Part shown: one piece after another, positions 8,775 through 17,357 of the stretch
How positions within the stretch are numbered: the first letter of the stretch is position 1
How the letters are laid out: each line of letters opens with the position of its first letter
Source of the DNA: Arthrobacter globiformis
GTDB taxonomy: Bacteria > Actinomycetota > Actinomycetes > Actinomycetales > Micrococcaceae
Reading direction: 5' to 3'
Length of the DNA stretch: 64,000 bases
NCBI RefSeq assembly: GCF_030815865.1
Contig: NZ_JAUSXI010000001.1
Coordinates: 124,001-188,000 of the forward strand
The notes under the pieces: generated by a model
What the model was told of the DNA's origin: nothing
The model's database searches: none
The model's input: the letters and a program-made list of their open reading frames with translations, nothing else
Program-made: the position numbers and the translations under genes

Positions 8775-10184
8775 ATCGAAGCTGAACTGCCGCTGGTTCT
8801 GGACCACCAGAGCCGCGTTCCGCTTGCCGCCCAGTTGGTCGGCCGGCTGCGGGACGCCATCCTGGACGGGACGCTGAGGCCGGAGCACACGCTCCCGGCA
8901 TCGCGGCGCCTTGCGGCCGGGCTGGGCGTCTCCCGCGGAGTGGTGGTCCGCGCCTTTGAGCAGTTGGCCGGCGAGGGGTACTTGGAAGGCCGGGGCTCGG
9001 GCGGTACCCGGGTGACGGTGCGCTCCGACGGCCGGGGCATGGCGTCGGAAGGCACCCAGGCGGCATCCGGCATGGAGCAAACCGCAACGATCGACCTCAC
9101 GCCAGGACGGCCGTCGGGCGCCCCGTTCCGTGACCGCGACTGGCGGGCCGCCTGGCGGAAGGCCGTTGCCGAGCCGGTGGAGGTTGAGCTTCCGGCCGCC
9201 TTGGGTACGCCGGCCCTTCGCACTGCCGTGGCCGATCACCTCGCCGTGTCCCGCGGACTTACGGTGAGTGCTGACGACGTCGTCATTACGGCGGGCACCA
9301 GTGACGCCCTGCAACTGATCGTCGCAGCACTCCGCGGCCAGGCGGACCCGCCCCGAGTGCTGATGGAGGACCCAGGCTATCCCACGGCCAGGCGGGTGCT
9401 TTCCGCGGCGGGCGCCGCCGTGGACGTTCTCCCGGTTGCCGACGACGGGCTGGAGGCGGCCCAGCTTGCGGCCCTTGATCCCCGGCCTGACGCCGTCCTG
9501 GTCACCCCCAGCCATCAGTACCCTCTGGGCGGCCGGATGCCGGTAAAGGAAAGACTGGCCCTGCTGGCCTGGGCCGAAGCCAACCGCGTGATCATCCTCG
9601 AGGACGACTACGACAGCGAATTCCGGCACCGGCGGATGCCACTGCCTGCCCTTGCCTCCTTGCCCTCCTCCGCAGAGGTCGTCCTGGTGGGCACCTTCTC
9701 AAAGTCACTGAGCCCGTGGCTGCGGTGTGGCTATCTCGTGGTTCGCGGTGGCTCAGGGCAGCGCCTCAAGAACGCACGGCTTGACCTCGGCACGCCGGTT
9801 GCCGGAGTGATGCAGTCTGCGTTGTCCAATTACATCGCCGGCGGCGGCCTCGCACGACACATCGCCCGGGCAAGGCGCGAGTACGCGCATCGCCGCACAC
9901 TGCTGCTCGACCGACTTGGCGGACGGGCAGACGTAAAGCTGGCGGCCTTGGATGGCGGTCTGCACGCCGTCATCCGGCTTCAGCCGAACGTTCCGGCCGA
10001 GCGATTGGCCAAGGAAGCACTGGGGCTGGGGGTGCGGGTTGTGACCTTGGCCAGCTACTTTGCGGAACGGACGCCGGAAAGCGGCCTGGTCATCGGGTAC
10101 GGCGCCCCGACCGATCTCCAACTTGCGCGTGCGCTGGACATCATCGCCGGCCTACTCGACCGAATGGCTGGCGGCCCGCCGTAG
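8775..10184 (+). CDS. MocR/GabR-type regulator (GntR wHTH fused to PLP aminotransferase fold)
   Basis: About 469 residues. The N-terminal GntR winged helix (about residues 20-85: RDAILDGTLRPEHTLPASRR, SRGVVVRAFEQL) is fused to a class I aminotransferase-like domain with the PLP lysine in GTFSKSLSPWLR and the EDDYDSEFR motif. The family-typical N-terminus (EAELPLVLDHQSRVPLAAQL) is encoded upstream of the first usual start codon (TTG at 8835). An in-frame stop at 8736 leaves no ATG, GTG or TTG before it. A perfect AGGAGG at 8763-8768 is followed 6 bp later by ATC (8775), which I take as the start, either a real AUC start or a miscalled ATG. It probably controls the divergent lyase/MFS pair. Confidence 0.85.
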   Translation: MEAELPLVLDHQSRVPLAAQLVGRLRDAILDGTLRPEHTLPASRRLAAGLGVSRGVVVRAFEQLAGEGYLEGRGSGGTRVTVRSDGRGMASEGTQAASGMEQTATIDLTPGRPSGAPFRDRDWRAAWRKAVAEPVEVELPAALGTPALRTAVADHLAVSRGLTVSADDVVITAGTSDALQLIVAALRGQADPPRVLMEDPGYPTARRVLSAAGAAVDVLPVADDGLEAAQLAALDPRPDAVLVTPSHQYPLGGRMPVKERLALLAWAEANRVIILEDDYDSEFRHRRMPLPALASLPSSAEVVLVGTFSKSLSPWLRCGYLVVRGGSGQRLKNARLDLGTPVAGVMQSALSNYIAGGGLARHIARARREYAHRRTLLLDRLGGRADVKLAALDGGLHAVIRLQPNVPAERLAKEALGLGVRVVTLASYFAERTPESGLVIGYGAPTDLQLARALDIIAGLLDRMAGGPP

Positions 10185-10197
10185 CAACACGGCTCTA

Positions 10198-10231
10198 GAC
10201 CGCCGGCCACACCCTTAGTGTGCCGGCGGTC
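10198..10231. terminator. Bidirectional hairpin between convergent genes
   Basis: A 14-bp stem with one bulged C (GACCGCCGGCCACAC at 10198-10212 against GTGTGCCGGCGGTC at 10218-10231) and a 5-nt loop. It lies exactly between the stop of the MocR gene and the stop of lysE, and there is no long T run on either side. Confidence 0.65.
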
Positions 10232-10232
10232 A

Positions 10233-10838
10233 TCAGTGCCCGGTCGCGAGGACGATAGCCAGGGTAAGCATGAGCACGGCGACGCCGCCGTCGAGGAAGC
10301 GCCACGACGCCGGCCGCGCGAAGAAGCCGCTGAGTCCGCGAGCGCCGTAGCCGATGAGGGGAAACCACAGGGCGCTGCCGGCGGCGGCCCCTGCCCCGAA
10401 GAGCCATTTGCACGAACCACCGTGGGTGCTGGCCAGCGAGCCCAGCAGCACAAGCGTGTCGAGGTAAACGTGGGGGTTGAGCCAGGTGATGGCGGCGGCG
10501 GTGAGTACGGCAGACCAGACGGTCCCCCTGACCGGGGAATCAGCTGCCTTGAGAATCCCGGGCCGCAGGGCGCGCCGGGCGGCGAAGACCGCGTAGGCGA
10601 GGAGGAACGCGATGCCGACCCACCGCACCACGGCCAGGAGCACCGGCGCGCCCTGGATGAGCGCGCCGATCCCGGCGACCCCGGCCAGGATCAGGACCGC
10701 GTCACTGACGAGGCATACCAGAACAACCGGCAGGACGGCCTCCCGTTTGAGGCCCTGCCGAAGGACAAACGCGTTCTGGGCTCCGATGGCGACAATGAGG
10801 CTGAGGCCGGCTCCGAGCCCGGTCAGGAAGGGAAGCAT
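10233..10838 (-). CDS. lysE: LysE-family basic amino acid exporter
   Basis: 201 residues, six predicted membrane helices, beginning with the LysE-family signature GLSLIVAIGAQNAFVLRQG and containing ITWLNPHVYLDTLVLLGS. LysE exports L-lysine and L-arginine, protecting the cell when peptides raise internal pools. The divergent neighbour 69 bp away is the matching LysR-type activator, the classical lysE-lysG arrangement of Corynebacterium and relatives. The last helix ends close to the stop and nothing is missing compared with the roughly 200-230 residue family. Confidence 0.92.
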   Translation of the reverse strand: MLPFLTGLGAGLSLIVAIGAQNAFVLRQGLKREAVLPVVLVCLVSDAVLILAGVAGIGALIQGAPVLLAVVRWVGIAFLLAYAVFAARRALRPGILKAADSPVRGTVWSAVLTAAAITWLNPHVYLDTLVLLGSLASTHGGSCKWLFGAGAAAGSALWFPLIGYGARGLSGFFARPASWRFLDGGVAVLMLTLAIVLATGH

Positions 10839-10907
10839 TCTTCGAAGGTACGGGCGGATAACCTTAAAGACAATTCAGTTTTTCTGTAGTTTCATTAGGA
10901 TGTCTTC

Positions 10908-11813
10908 ATGGAACTTGACCAACTCAGGGCACTTGCCGCCGTCGTCGACCACGAGACCTTCGACGCCGCGGCGGGGGAACTCAGGCTCACTCCCTCAGCC
11001 GTGAGCCAACGGATCAAGGCACTCGAGCGCTCCGTGGGTAGTGTGCTGGTGCGGCGCCTCAAGCCGGTCCGGACGACGCCGGCGGGCGAGCAGCTCCTCC
11101 GTTCAGCGCGCCAGCTGCTGCTCCTCGCCGACGAGGCGGTCCTTGGCCTGCGCGGGCCAGAACCTACGGAGAGGAACGACGGCAGGCGGCCGAGCGCCGA
11201 GCGGCTGAGGGTTCCCATCGTGGCTAATGCGGACTCGATAGCGACGTGGCTGCCGGCGGCCTACCGGGAGATCGCGCTCGGCGGCCGGGTGGCCCTTGAG
11301 CTGCTGCGCGACGACGAGCATGCCACAGCCGACCTCCTGCGGTCCGGCGACGCAGTAGGCGCGATCACCGCTGATCCCCGACCGGTGCAGGGGTGCACGA
11401 TTCGCGCTCTCGGCACCATGGTGTACAGGGCCAAGGCGTCGCGCGAGTTTGCAGCGCGCTGGTTCCCCGACGGCCCCACCCCGGAAGCCCTCGCCGTCGC
11501 CCCGGTCATGCAGTACGACAGGAAGGACACCCACCAGCTCGCTGTCCTCGCGCGCATCGCGCCCGATGCCACTCCCCCACAGCACTTCATTCCCGATTCA
11601 GTCCAGTACGTCGAATCGATTCATGCCGGCCTGGGCTGGGGCATGGTGCCGGACCAGCAGGACCAGGAGAACTCACTCGTGGAACTCGACCCGGCGTGGA
11701 GCGAGGACCTACGCCTCTACTGGCAGGTGTGGACACTGGACTCGCCGGGCCTCGCGGAGGTGACGAACGCCGTCGTCCGCGCCGCCCAAGACCTGCCACC
11801 ACACCAAAACTAG
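10908..11813 (+). CDS. lysG: LysR-type activator LysG/ArgP (IciA) family
   Basis: 301 residues. The N-terminal helix-turn-helix (MELDQLRALAAVVDHETFDA, SAVSQRIKALERSVG) is of the IciA/ArgP/LysG type, which binds lysine, arginine or histidine through the periplasmic-binding-like C-terminal domain and activates lysE. It is divergent from lysE, and the shared 69-bp gap (10839-10907) is AT-rich (AATTCAGTTTTTCTGTAGTT) compared with its surroundings and should hold both promoters and the regulator site. A strong terminator follows the stop. Confidence 0.92.
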   Translation: MELDQLRALAAVVDHETFDAAAGELRLTPSAVSQRIKALERSVGSVLVRRLKPVRTTPAGEQLLRSARQLLLLADEAVLGLRGPEPTERNDGRRPSAERLRVPIVANADSIATWLPAAYREIALGGRVALELLRDDEHATADLLRSGDAVGAITADPRPVQGCTIRALGTMVYRAKASREFAARWFPDGPTPEALAVAPVMQYDRKDTHQLAVLARIAPDATPPQHFIPDSVQYVESIHAGLGWGMVPDQQDQENSLVELDPAWSEDLRLYWQVWTLDSPGLAEVTNAVVRAAQDLPPHQN

Positions 11814-11818
11814 CCACC

Positions 11819-11866
11819 AAACACAGCAGCGGCGGGTGCTGATGCACCCGCCGCTGCTGTGTGTTT
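11819..11866. terminator. Strong bidirectional terminator
   Basis: A perfect 19-bp inverted repeat (11821-11839 and 11844-11862, left arm beginning ACACAGCAGCGG) with a TGAT loop. It is flanked by AA on the left and a TTT on the right, and separates the convergent lysG and LysM/NlpC genes. Confidence 0.8.
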
Positions 11867-11894
11867 CGTACCGCCCTCAGGCGTTCACCCGCTG

Positions 11895-12842
11895 TTAGAC
11901 GTTCACCCGCACGTAGGTGGAGCCGGTGAGCCAGGAGGCCGGGTGCACGATGGTTTCGTTGACGCCGTTCATGCCGCTGCTGATGGCCTGCCCGTTGCCG
12001 ATGTAGACGCCGACGTGTCCGGCGCTGATCATCAGGTCACCGGGCTGCGGGGCGGAGACCGGGGTGCCGTACTGGTGGAACTGCGTGGGCGCGAGGTCAC
12101 CGACCGACTTGCCGACCGAGCGCAGTGCCTGTTCCACCAAGATGGTGCAGTCCTGGGTGGCGCCGAGCTGCGCCCGGGCAGAGGCCACAATGGCTGCGCC
12201 CACGCCGCTGGCTGACTGGGTTGCAGCCGCTGTCGGAGCGGTTGCTGCTGCCGGCGTTATCGACGCGGAGGCGTTGTAGATTCCCATGCCGGCGGGCGCG
12301 GGGGCAGCCGGGGCTGCCGGAGCCGCAGGTACGGCCGGTGCTGCCGGAGCCGCGGGAGCTGCAGCTGCACCTGGTCCCGGGATGAGGATCTGGTCACCGG
12401 GGTAAATGACAGACGCCAGGGACAGGCCGTTCTCTGCGAGAAGAGTATCGAGGCTGACTCCGTGGCGTGCTGCGATGGCACCAAGGGTGTCACCGGGCAC
12501 AACGGTGTGCGACGCGCCGGCAACAGCAGATCCTCCGCTTGCCGGGGCGGGGGCCGCCGGTGCGGCCGGGGCTGCCAGCGCCTGGCCAGCGGCGGACTGC
12601 ACAGCAGCAGCGGCCGGGGCGGTCGCCGACTGTGCAGCGGCAGCGTCCGGCGTCTCCGGAGCGTAGGCACCAGCGTGTGCGGGTGCTCCGGCGCCGAAAA
12701 GAAGTCCGGAAGCGACGGCGGCGGCGGCCGCCGGCTTGGCAACCGAGGCCGCGTTGGACTTAAGGGAATACGACAGGCCCTGCAGGGCGATGGACGTCGT
12801 TGGGGTGGCGCGATGGCGTGCGGATATGGACTTACGTGACAT
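11895..12842 (-). CDS. Secreted LysM - NlpC/P60 peptidoglycan hydrolase
   Basis: 315 residues. Residues 1-57 form an unusually long export signal: a basic N-region, a hydrophobic core AAAAAVASGLLFGAG, and cleavage after AHA. A LysM peptidoglycan-binding domain follows (about 112-156, HTVVPGDTLGAIAARHGVSL), flanked by Ala/Pro-rich linkers. The C-terminal NlpC/P60 domain (about 213-315) has catalytic Cys232 (GATQDCTILVEQAL) and His276 (ISAGHVGVYIGNG). It should cleave peptide stems in the wall (D,L-endopeptidase type), acting outside the cell. It is transcribed behind a c-di-AMP riboswitch, a known arrangement for actinobacterial wall hydrolases. Confidence 0.93.
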   Translation of the reverse strand: MSRKSISARHRATPTTSIALQGLSYSLKSNAASVAKPAAAAAVASGLLFGAGAPAHAGAYAPETPDAAAAQSATAPAAAAVQSAAGQALAAPAAPAAPAPASGGSAVAGASHTVVPGDTLGAIAARHGVSLDTLLAENGLSLASVIYPGDQILIPGPGAAAAPAAPAAPAVPAAPAAPAAPAPAGMGIYNASASITPAAATAPTAAATQSASGVGAAIVASARAQLGATQDCTILVEQALRSVGKSVGDLAPTQFHQYGTPVSAPQPGDLMISAGHVGVYIGNGQAISSGMNGVNETIVHPASWLTGSTYVRVNV

Positions 12843-12850
12843 GGTTGATT

Positions 12851-13012
12851 TGCCTCTCCCATGCCTGCGGGGTGAGCTGTCGGGTTCGGATGGGAGTCAC
12901 CCGGTCCTGCCCGCCTCTAGGCGAAGCGTCTGGACTTAACCCCTAGGCCTTGGCGCGCAAGGCCGGTACTAAGGTGGTTCCCCCGTCCCTGCCTGTTGGT
13001 CATAGCGAACGG
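12851..13012 (-). promoter_or_regulatory. c-di-AMP (ydaO/yuaA) riboswitch
   Basis: The leader of the LysM-NlpC gene, read on the minus strand, contains the conserved ydaO segments in order: GTTCGCTATGACC (from 13010), GGGGGAACC (about 12984-12976), GGGGTTAAG (12943-12935), then GGGTGACTCCC and GACTCCCATCCGAACCCGAC (12898-12879), ACAGCTCACC, GCAGGC and finally GGGAGAGG (12860-12853), which could double as the ribosome binding site of the ATG at 12842. The match is by recall of the Rfam motif; the domain order and distance to the start are as expected. The rest of the 324-bp gap (13013-13166) shows no gene and should hold the promoter. Confidence 0.9.
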
Positions 13013-13166
13013 ATCCCGGTCAGCGGCAGGGCTCGGCATTCTGCCCGGGAATGCCCTGAGCGGAACCAGGGCACCGGCCGAGGCTATCGCACTTGTGCAC
13101 CAAAAGTCACATTTCAGTAACGAGGGTGTGTCGGAGAGCGTGTGGACAAACCCCGGATGCTGCACC

Positions 13167-14540
13167 CTAGAGGGCCTTCACCGCGCCCAGCACCTTCGTC
13201 AGGGACTCCTTTGCGTCGCCGAACAGCAGGGTGGTCTGCGGCTCGAACATGAGGTCGTTCTCGATCCCGGCGAACCCGGGGCGCATGGAGCGCTTAAGGA
13301 ACACCACCTGCCGTGCGTCCGCCACCTCAAGGATCGGCATCCCGTAGATCGGTGAGCCGGCGGTGGTCTTGGCCGCGGGGTTCACGACGTCGTTCGCGCC
13401 CACCACCAGCGCGACGTCGGCGGTGCGGAACTCGGCGTTGATCTCACCCATTTCCTTGAGCGACTCGTAAGGCACGTTGGCCTCGGCGAGCAGCACGTTC
13501 ATGTGCCCGGGCATGCGCCCCGCCACCGGGTGGATGGCGAAGTCCACGCGGGTACCCCGGGACTCCAGGGCCAGCGCCAGCTCTGCCGCGGTGTGCTGTC
13601 CCTGCGCGACGGCCAGCCCGTAACCGGGGACAATGATCACGCGCTGGGCGTAGCCCAGCAGCACGGCCACGTCCTCCGGGCTGGACGAGCGGACCGGACG
13701 GTCGCTCACGGCAGTGGATCCCGCCGTCGAACCTCCCCGGAACGCGCCGAACAGGATGCCGGCCACGCTGCGGCCCATGGCCGCGGCCATCGCCCGGGTG
13801 AGGATGGTGCCCGACGCCCCCACCAGCGTGCCGGCCACCACCAGGAGCACGTTGCCCAGCACCAGGCCCGAGGCCGCAACCGCCAGGCCGGTGAAGGCGT
13901 TGAGCAGCGAAATGACGATCGGCACGTCGGCGCCGCCCACCGGCAGCACCAGCAGCACGCCGGCCGCCAGGCCCAGCAGCAGAAGCAGCAACGCAAGAAT
14001 CAGCGAGCCGCCCAGTACGACGGCCGACGCGGCACCGACGGCGGCAAGCAGCACCGCGCCCATGATCACCGGCAGGCCGGGGAACACCACGGGGCGCGTG
14101 GTCATGAGCTCCTGCAGCTTCGCGAACGTCACGGCGGAACCCGCGAAGGACACCGCCCCCACCAGCAGGGTGAAGACGACGGCGACGCGCACCCAGGCGT
14201 CCTCCGCATGCGGCAGTTCCAGCAGCGCCACGAGGGCGGCGGCGCCGCCGCCCACCCCGTTGAAGAGGGCGACGAGCTGCGGCATCTGGGTCATCTTGAC
14301 GCGTCTGGCCACGGGGGCTGCCACGCCGGACCCCACCGCTATGGCGCCGAGGATCAGGGGGACGTTGTCCAGCCGAGTCGAGAAAAAGACGGTGATGACG
14401 GCGACCAGCGCACCAAAGGCGCCGATGAGGTTGCCGCGGCGGGCGGTGCGCGGGGAGTTAAGGCCCTTCAGCGCCAGGATGAAGAAGACGGCCGCCGCGA
14501 GGTAGAGCAGCGCGGTGACATTGGGATCCAGGAGGGTCAA
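13167..14540 (-). CDS. pntB: NAD(P) transhydrogenase subunit beta
   Basis: 457 residues: about nine membrane helices in the first 270 residues (ALLYLAAAVFFILALKGL, QLVALFNGVGGGAAALVALL) followed by the NADP-binding domain III with VIIVPGYGLAVAQGQH, AIHPVAGRMPGHMNVLLAEA and the C-terminal FGDAKESLTKVL. Couples proton entry to hydride transfer from NADH to NADP+. It overlaps the start of its own upstream partner by 4 bp and is the last gene of a three-gene operon (alpha-1, alpha-2, beta), the split arrangement common in actinobacteria. Position 13167 is the stop; the riboswitch leader begins directly after it. Confidence 0.95.
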   Translation of the reverse strand: MTLLDPNVTALLYLAAAVFFILALKGLNSPRTARRGNLIGAFGALVAVITVFFSTRLDNVPLILGAIAVGSGVAAPVARRVKMTQMPQLVALFNGVGGGAAALVALLELPHAEDAWVRVAVVFTLLVGAVSFAGSAVTFAKLQELMTTRPVVFPGLPVIMGAVLLAAVGAASAVVLGGSLILALLLLLLGLAAGVLLVLPVGGADVPIVISLLNAFTGLAVAASGLVLGNVLLVVAGTLVGASGTILTRAMAAAMGRSVAGILFGAFRGGSTAGSTAVSDRPVRSSSPEDVAVLLGYAQRVIIVPGYGLAVAQGQHTAAELALALESRGTRVDFAIHPVAGRMPGHMNVLLAEANVPYESLKEMGEINAEFRTADVALVVGANDVVNPAAKTTAGSPIYGMPILEVADARQVVFLKRSMRPGFAGIENDLMFEPQTTLLFGDAKESLTKVLGAVKAL

Positions 14541-14881
14541 CGCTTGGCCTCCGTGCTCTCCTTGGTCTTACCTCGCGTGGCACCGGGTGGGGCCGGTTTG
14601 TCCGGCTTGCGGCCGCGGAACATCTCCAGCATGCGGTCCGTCACCACAAAGCCGCCCACCAGGTTGGCCGTGGCAAGCACCACCGCCAGCAGCGCCACCG
14701 CGAGGACCCACGGGTGCGTGGCCTGGCCGGCGACGATGATGGCACCCACCAGGATGATCCCGTGAATCGCGTTCGCACCGGACATCAGGGGCGTATGCAG
14801 CGTGCTGGAAACCTTCGACACCACTTCGAAGCCGACAAACACCGCAAGCACGGTGATGGTCAGCAGGCTGATGCCGTCCAT
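14537..14881 (-). CDS. pntAB: NAD(P) transhydrogenase subunit alpha part 2 (membrane)
   Basis: 114 residues with three hydrophobic helices (LLTITVLAVFVGFEVVSKV, NAIHGIILVGAIIVAG, LAVALLAVVLATANLVGGFV) and the conserved VSSTLHTPLMSGANAIHG segment of domain II. It corresponds to the membrane C-terminus of E. coli PntA encoded as a separate gene. Coupled on both sides: its ATG overlaps the stop of the alpha-1 gene by 1 bp (TGATG) and its stop overlaps the pntB ATG by 4 bp. The short charged tail (GATRGKTKESTEAKR) is cytoplasmic. Confidence 0.93.
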   Translation of the reverse strand: MDGISLLTITVLAVFVGFEVVSKVSSTLHTPLMSGANAIHGIILVGAIIVAGQATHPWVLAVALLAVVLATANLVGGFVVTDRMLEMFRGRKPDKPAPPGATRGKTKESTEAKR

Positions 14882-16165
14882 CAGACCACCCCTTCGTTTT
14901 CTGACGCCTTCACTGGGTCATTCGCCAACTCGTCTGCGAGTTCGCTGTCCGTTTCGTCGGCGATGTCCTCTGACGCGTCCCGTGGCGCCTCGCCTGACGC
15001 GCCGTCCGGCGTGTTCTCCCCGGCGAGAGCCGCGAGAGCCTCCGCCGTTGGCGGGTGCCGCACCACGCCGTCGTGTGTCAGGCACGCACCTGATATCACG
15101 TCGTCGTCGAAATCCGGGGCCACAACCCCGTCCCTCGTCATAAGCGCCAGCAGGTTGGCCACGTTCTTCGCGTAGAGCCGGGAGGCGTCCGTGGGCATGG
15201 CCGACGGCGCGTCCTTGAGGCCGACGACGGCGACGGTCCCCATTCCGTCTGCGGTGGGGACGTGGATGTCCCGGCCCGCTACGGACCCCTCGACGTTGCC
15301 GCCGGACTCCGCGGCGAGGTCGACGACGACCGATCCGGGGCGCATGCCCTGCACCATTTCACGGGTCACCAGGAGCGGGGCGTGCCTGCCGGGAACGGCC
15401 GCCGTGGTGATCAGCACGTCGGCATCGGCAACGTGCGGTGCCAGCAGCTGGCGCTGCAGGGCACCACGGTCGGCGCTGAGCTCACGGGCGTACCCGCCGG
15501 ACGCCTCTGCGGTTTCCAGGTCCAGCTTGATGAAGGTGCCGCCCATGGACGTGACCTCTTCCGCGGAGGAGGGCCGGATGTCGTTGGCGGAGACGCGTGC
15601 GCCGAGCCGCTTCGCCGTCCCGATCGCCTGCAGCCCGGCCACGCCGACGCCGAGCACCAGCACCCGCGCGGGCGGGACGGTTCCGGCGGCGGTCATGTAC
15701 AGCGGGAAGAAGCGGGGCAGGCGGATGGCGGCTTCGAGGACGCAGCGGTAGCCGGCCACAAGGGCCTGCGAGGACAGGGCGTCCATGGATTGGGCCCTGG
15801 AAATGCGCGGCACGAGTTCCAGCGCGAAGGACGTGACCCCGCCTTCGGCGAGCGCCCTGACAGTGGCGAGTTCGGACGACGGCGACGCCAGACCAACCGT
15901 GACTGCACCGCGTCTCAGGGCTGTCGCCGTCGGAAGTTCCAACGGGCGGACGTGTGCCAGGATGTCCAGCCCGGCGGGATCGAGGTCGGAAACGATGTGG
16001 CCGGCCTGCTTGGCGGTATTCGTCGTCTGCATGCCCGGCGGAAACACCCGCCCGGGATTCGATCAGCACCTCCAAGCCCAGTCCGGCCAGCTGCTTTACG
16101 GTTTCCGGCGTCGCGGCCACCCGCCGTTCACCTTCCCGGCGCTCCCGCGCTATGCCCAGCTTCAC
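14881..16165 (-). CDS. pntAA: NAD(P) transhydrogenase subunit alpha part 1, frame broken near 16005
   Basis: NAD(H)-binding domain I of the transhydrogenase. The N-terminus reads MKLGIARERREGERRVAATP from a GTG at 16165 preceded by GGAAGGG, and continues to the AGVSAGHADDEYRQAG region. The remainder (HIVSDLDPAGLDILAHVRPL to the C-terminal acidic tail) is in another frame. One extra base in GGCCGGCC (about 16001-16008) explains the break. The Rossmann motif VLVLGVGVAGLQAIGTAKRL and the RPGSVVVDLAAESGGNVEG segment are intact. The C-terminal 45 residues are Asp/Glu/Ser-rich. First gene of the pnt operon; 202 bp separate it from pcaR, with a possible -10 (TAGACT) near 16265. Confidence 0.85.
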
Positions 16166-16367
16166 CCGCCACTTCCCTTCCAACGGGTGCAGCGGCTTCT
16201 GCTCTGGTGGCTCCCGCCCGGGGCGGGATTAACGGAGCGGCGCTGCTGCACGTAGTTGGCTAGAGTCTATGGCCCAAGGGCGCGTGGCGGGAGGGTGACC
16301 CGCAACAACTACTTCCGCTCACGACCCCAACGGGAATGAACCCGCTTGTGGGTGGCGCCGGCGTTCC

Positions 16368-17207
16368 TTACCGCCCGCTGGAGAAGTCCGACGAAATCCG
16401 CTCTGCCGTGGCCACGATTTCCTTGCGCACGGACTCGAGGTAGGCCTCGCGATCGGGCTTGGCGGCCACGGACTGTGCCTGCAGAGATACGTTGACGGCC
16501 GCCACCACCTTCGGGCCGTGGTAAACCGGAGCGGCCACGGACATCAGCCCCAGCTCTAACTCCTGGTCCAGAAGGCACCAGCCCTGAGCCCGGACTTTGT
16601 CCAGGACGGCCAGCAGGTCCTTCACCGTGCCGACGGCGCGGGGGGTGAGCGGCTTGATCTCCGCCGCGGCCAGGTATTCCTTCAGCTGCTCCGGCGGGAG
16701 CCCGGCGAGCAGCACCCTGCCCATCGACGTCGCATAGGCGGGGAACCTGGTGCCCACGGTGATGCCGATCGTCATGATCCGGCGCGTGGTAACCCTGGCG
16801 ATGTAGGCGATATCGGTCCCGTCCAGCACCGCTGCGGACGTCGACTCCCCCAACTTCAGCGACAACTCTTCAAGGTGCGGCTGGGCCAGCTGCGGCAGGG
16901 AGAGACCTGAAAGGTAGGCGTAGCCGAGCTGCAGCACCTGGGCCGTAAGCGCAAAAGTCTTGCCGTCGGTCCGGACGTAGCCAAGCTCCACCAGCGTGTG
17001 CAGGAAACGCCGGGCCGTGGCGCGCGTGAGATCCGTGCGGGCAGCCACCTCGGTGAGCGTCATGTCGGCATGCTCGGTGTCGAACGCGCGGATCACCGCG
17101 AGACCGCGCGCGAGCGACTGCACATACTGGTCACTGGCCGCCGGCGCCGCGCCGTCCTTCGGCGGGCGGCCCGCGCGAGGCGTGGTCCCTGCTGCTGCGT
17201 CGGTCAT
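16368..17207 (-). CDS. pcaR: IclR-family regulator of the pca pathway (PcaR/PcaU type)
   Basis: 279 residues from MTDAAAGTTPRAG; the open frame continues upstream without family similarity. The N-terminal winged helix (QYVQSLARGLAVIRAFDTEH, DLTRATARRFLHTLVELGYV) matches the PcaR/PcaU/PobR branch of IclR, which activates or represses beta-ketoadipate genes in response to protocatechuate or beta-ketoadipate. The C-terminal effector domain has FPAYATSMGRVLLAGLPPE and LLDQELELGLMSVAAPV. It lies 150 bp beyond pcaJ on the same strand, separated by a repeat element that may end pca transcription, so it probably has its own promoter. Confidence 0.9.
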   Translation of the reverse strand: MTDAAAGTTPRAGRPPKDGAAPAASDQYVQSLARGLAVIRAFDTEHADMTLTEVAARTDLTRATARRFLHTLVELGYVRTDGKTFALTAQVLQLGYAYLSGLSLPQLAQPHLEELSLKLGESTSAAVLDGTDIAYIARVTTRRIMTIGITVGTRFPAYATSMGRVLLAGLPPEQLKEYLAAAEIKPLTPRAVGTVKDLLAVLDKVRAQGWCLLDQELELGLMSVAAPVYHGPKVVAAVNVSLQAQSVAAKPDREAYLESVRKEIVATAERISSDFSSGR

Positions 17208-17225
17208 GGTTACCAATCCTAATCG

Positions 17226-17320
17226 GCGCGAACGGACACTTCCGGCCCCCACCAAAGCGCGAGCGGACACTTCCGGCCCCGCCCGAGCGCGGGCCAGGGG
17301 TGCCAAGTGCCCGTTCGCGC
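17226..17320. repeat. Intergenic repeat element, two direct copies and one inverted copy
   Basis: Two 24-bp direct copies beginning GCGCGAACGGACACTTCC (17226-17249) and GCGCGAGCGGACACTTCC (17257-17280) differ at one base. An inverted copy of 16 bp (AAGTGCCCGTTCGCGC) lies at 17305-17320. The transcript could fold into either of two alternative 15-16 bp stems. It fills the gap between pcaJ and pcaR and resembles a REP/BIME-type extragenic element; it could also act as a terminator for the pca operon. Confidence 0.7.
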
Positions 17321-17357
17321 TAGCAGGCGAAAGGAAGCGAGGCGGAACGGAAGCGGG

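Noticed and set aside
13503..14765. 420-codon plus-strand frame opposite pntB
   Set aside because: Antisense shadow of a membrane protein gene; Arg/His/Gly-rich composition without any recognisable fold.
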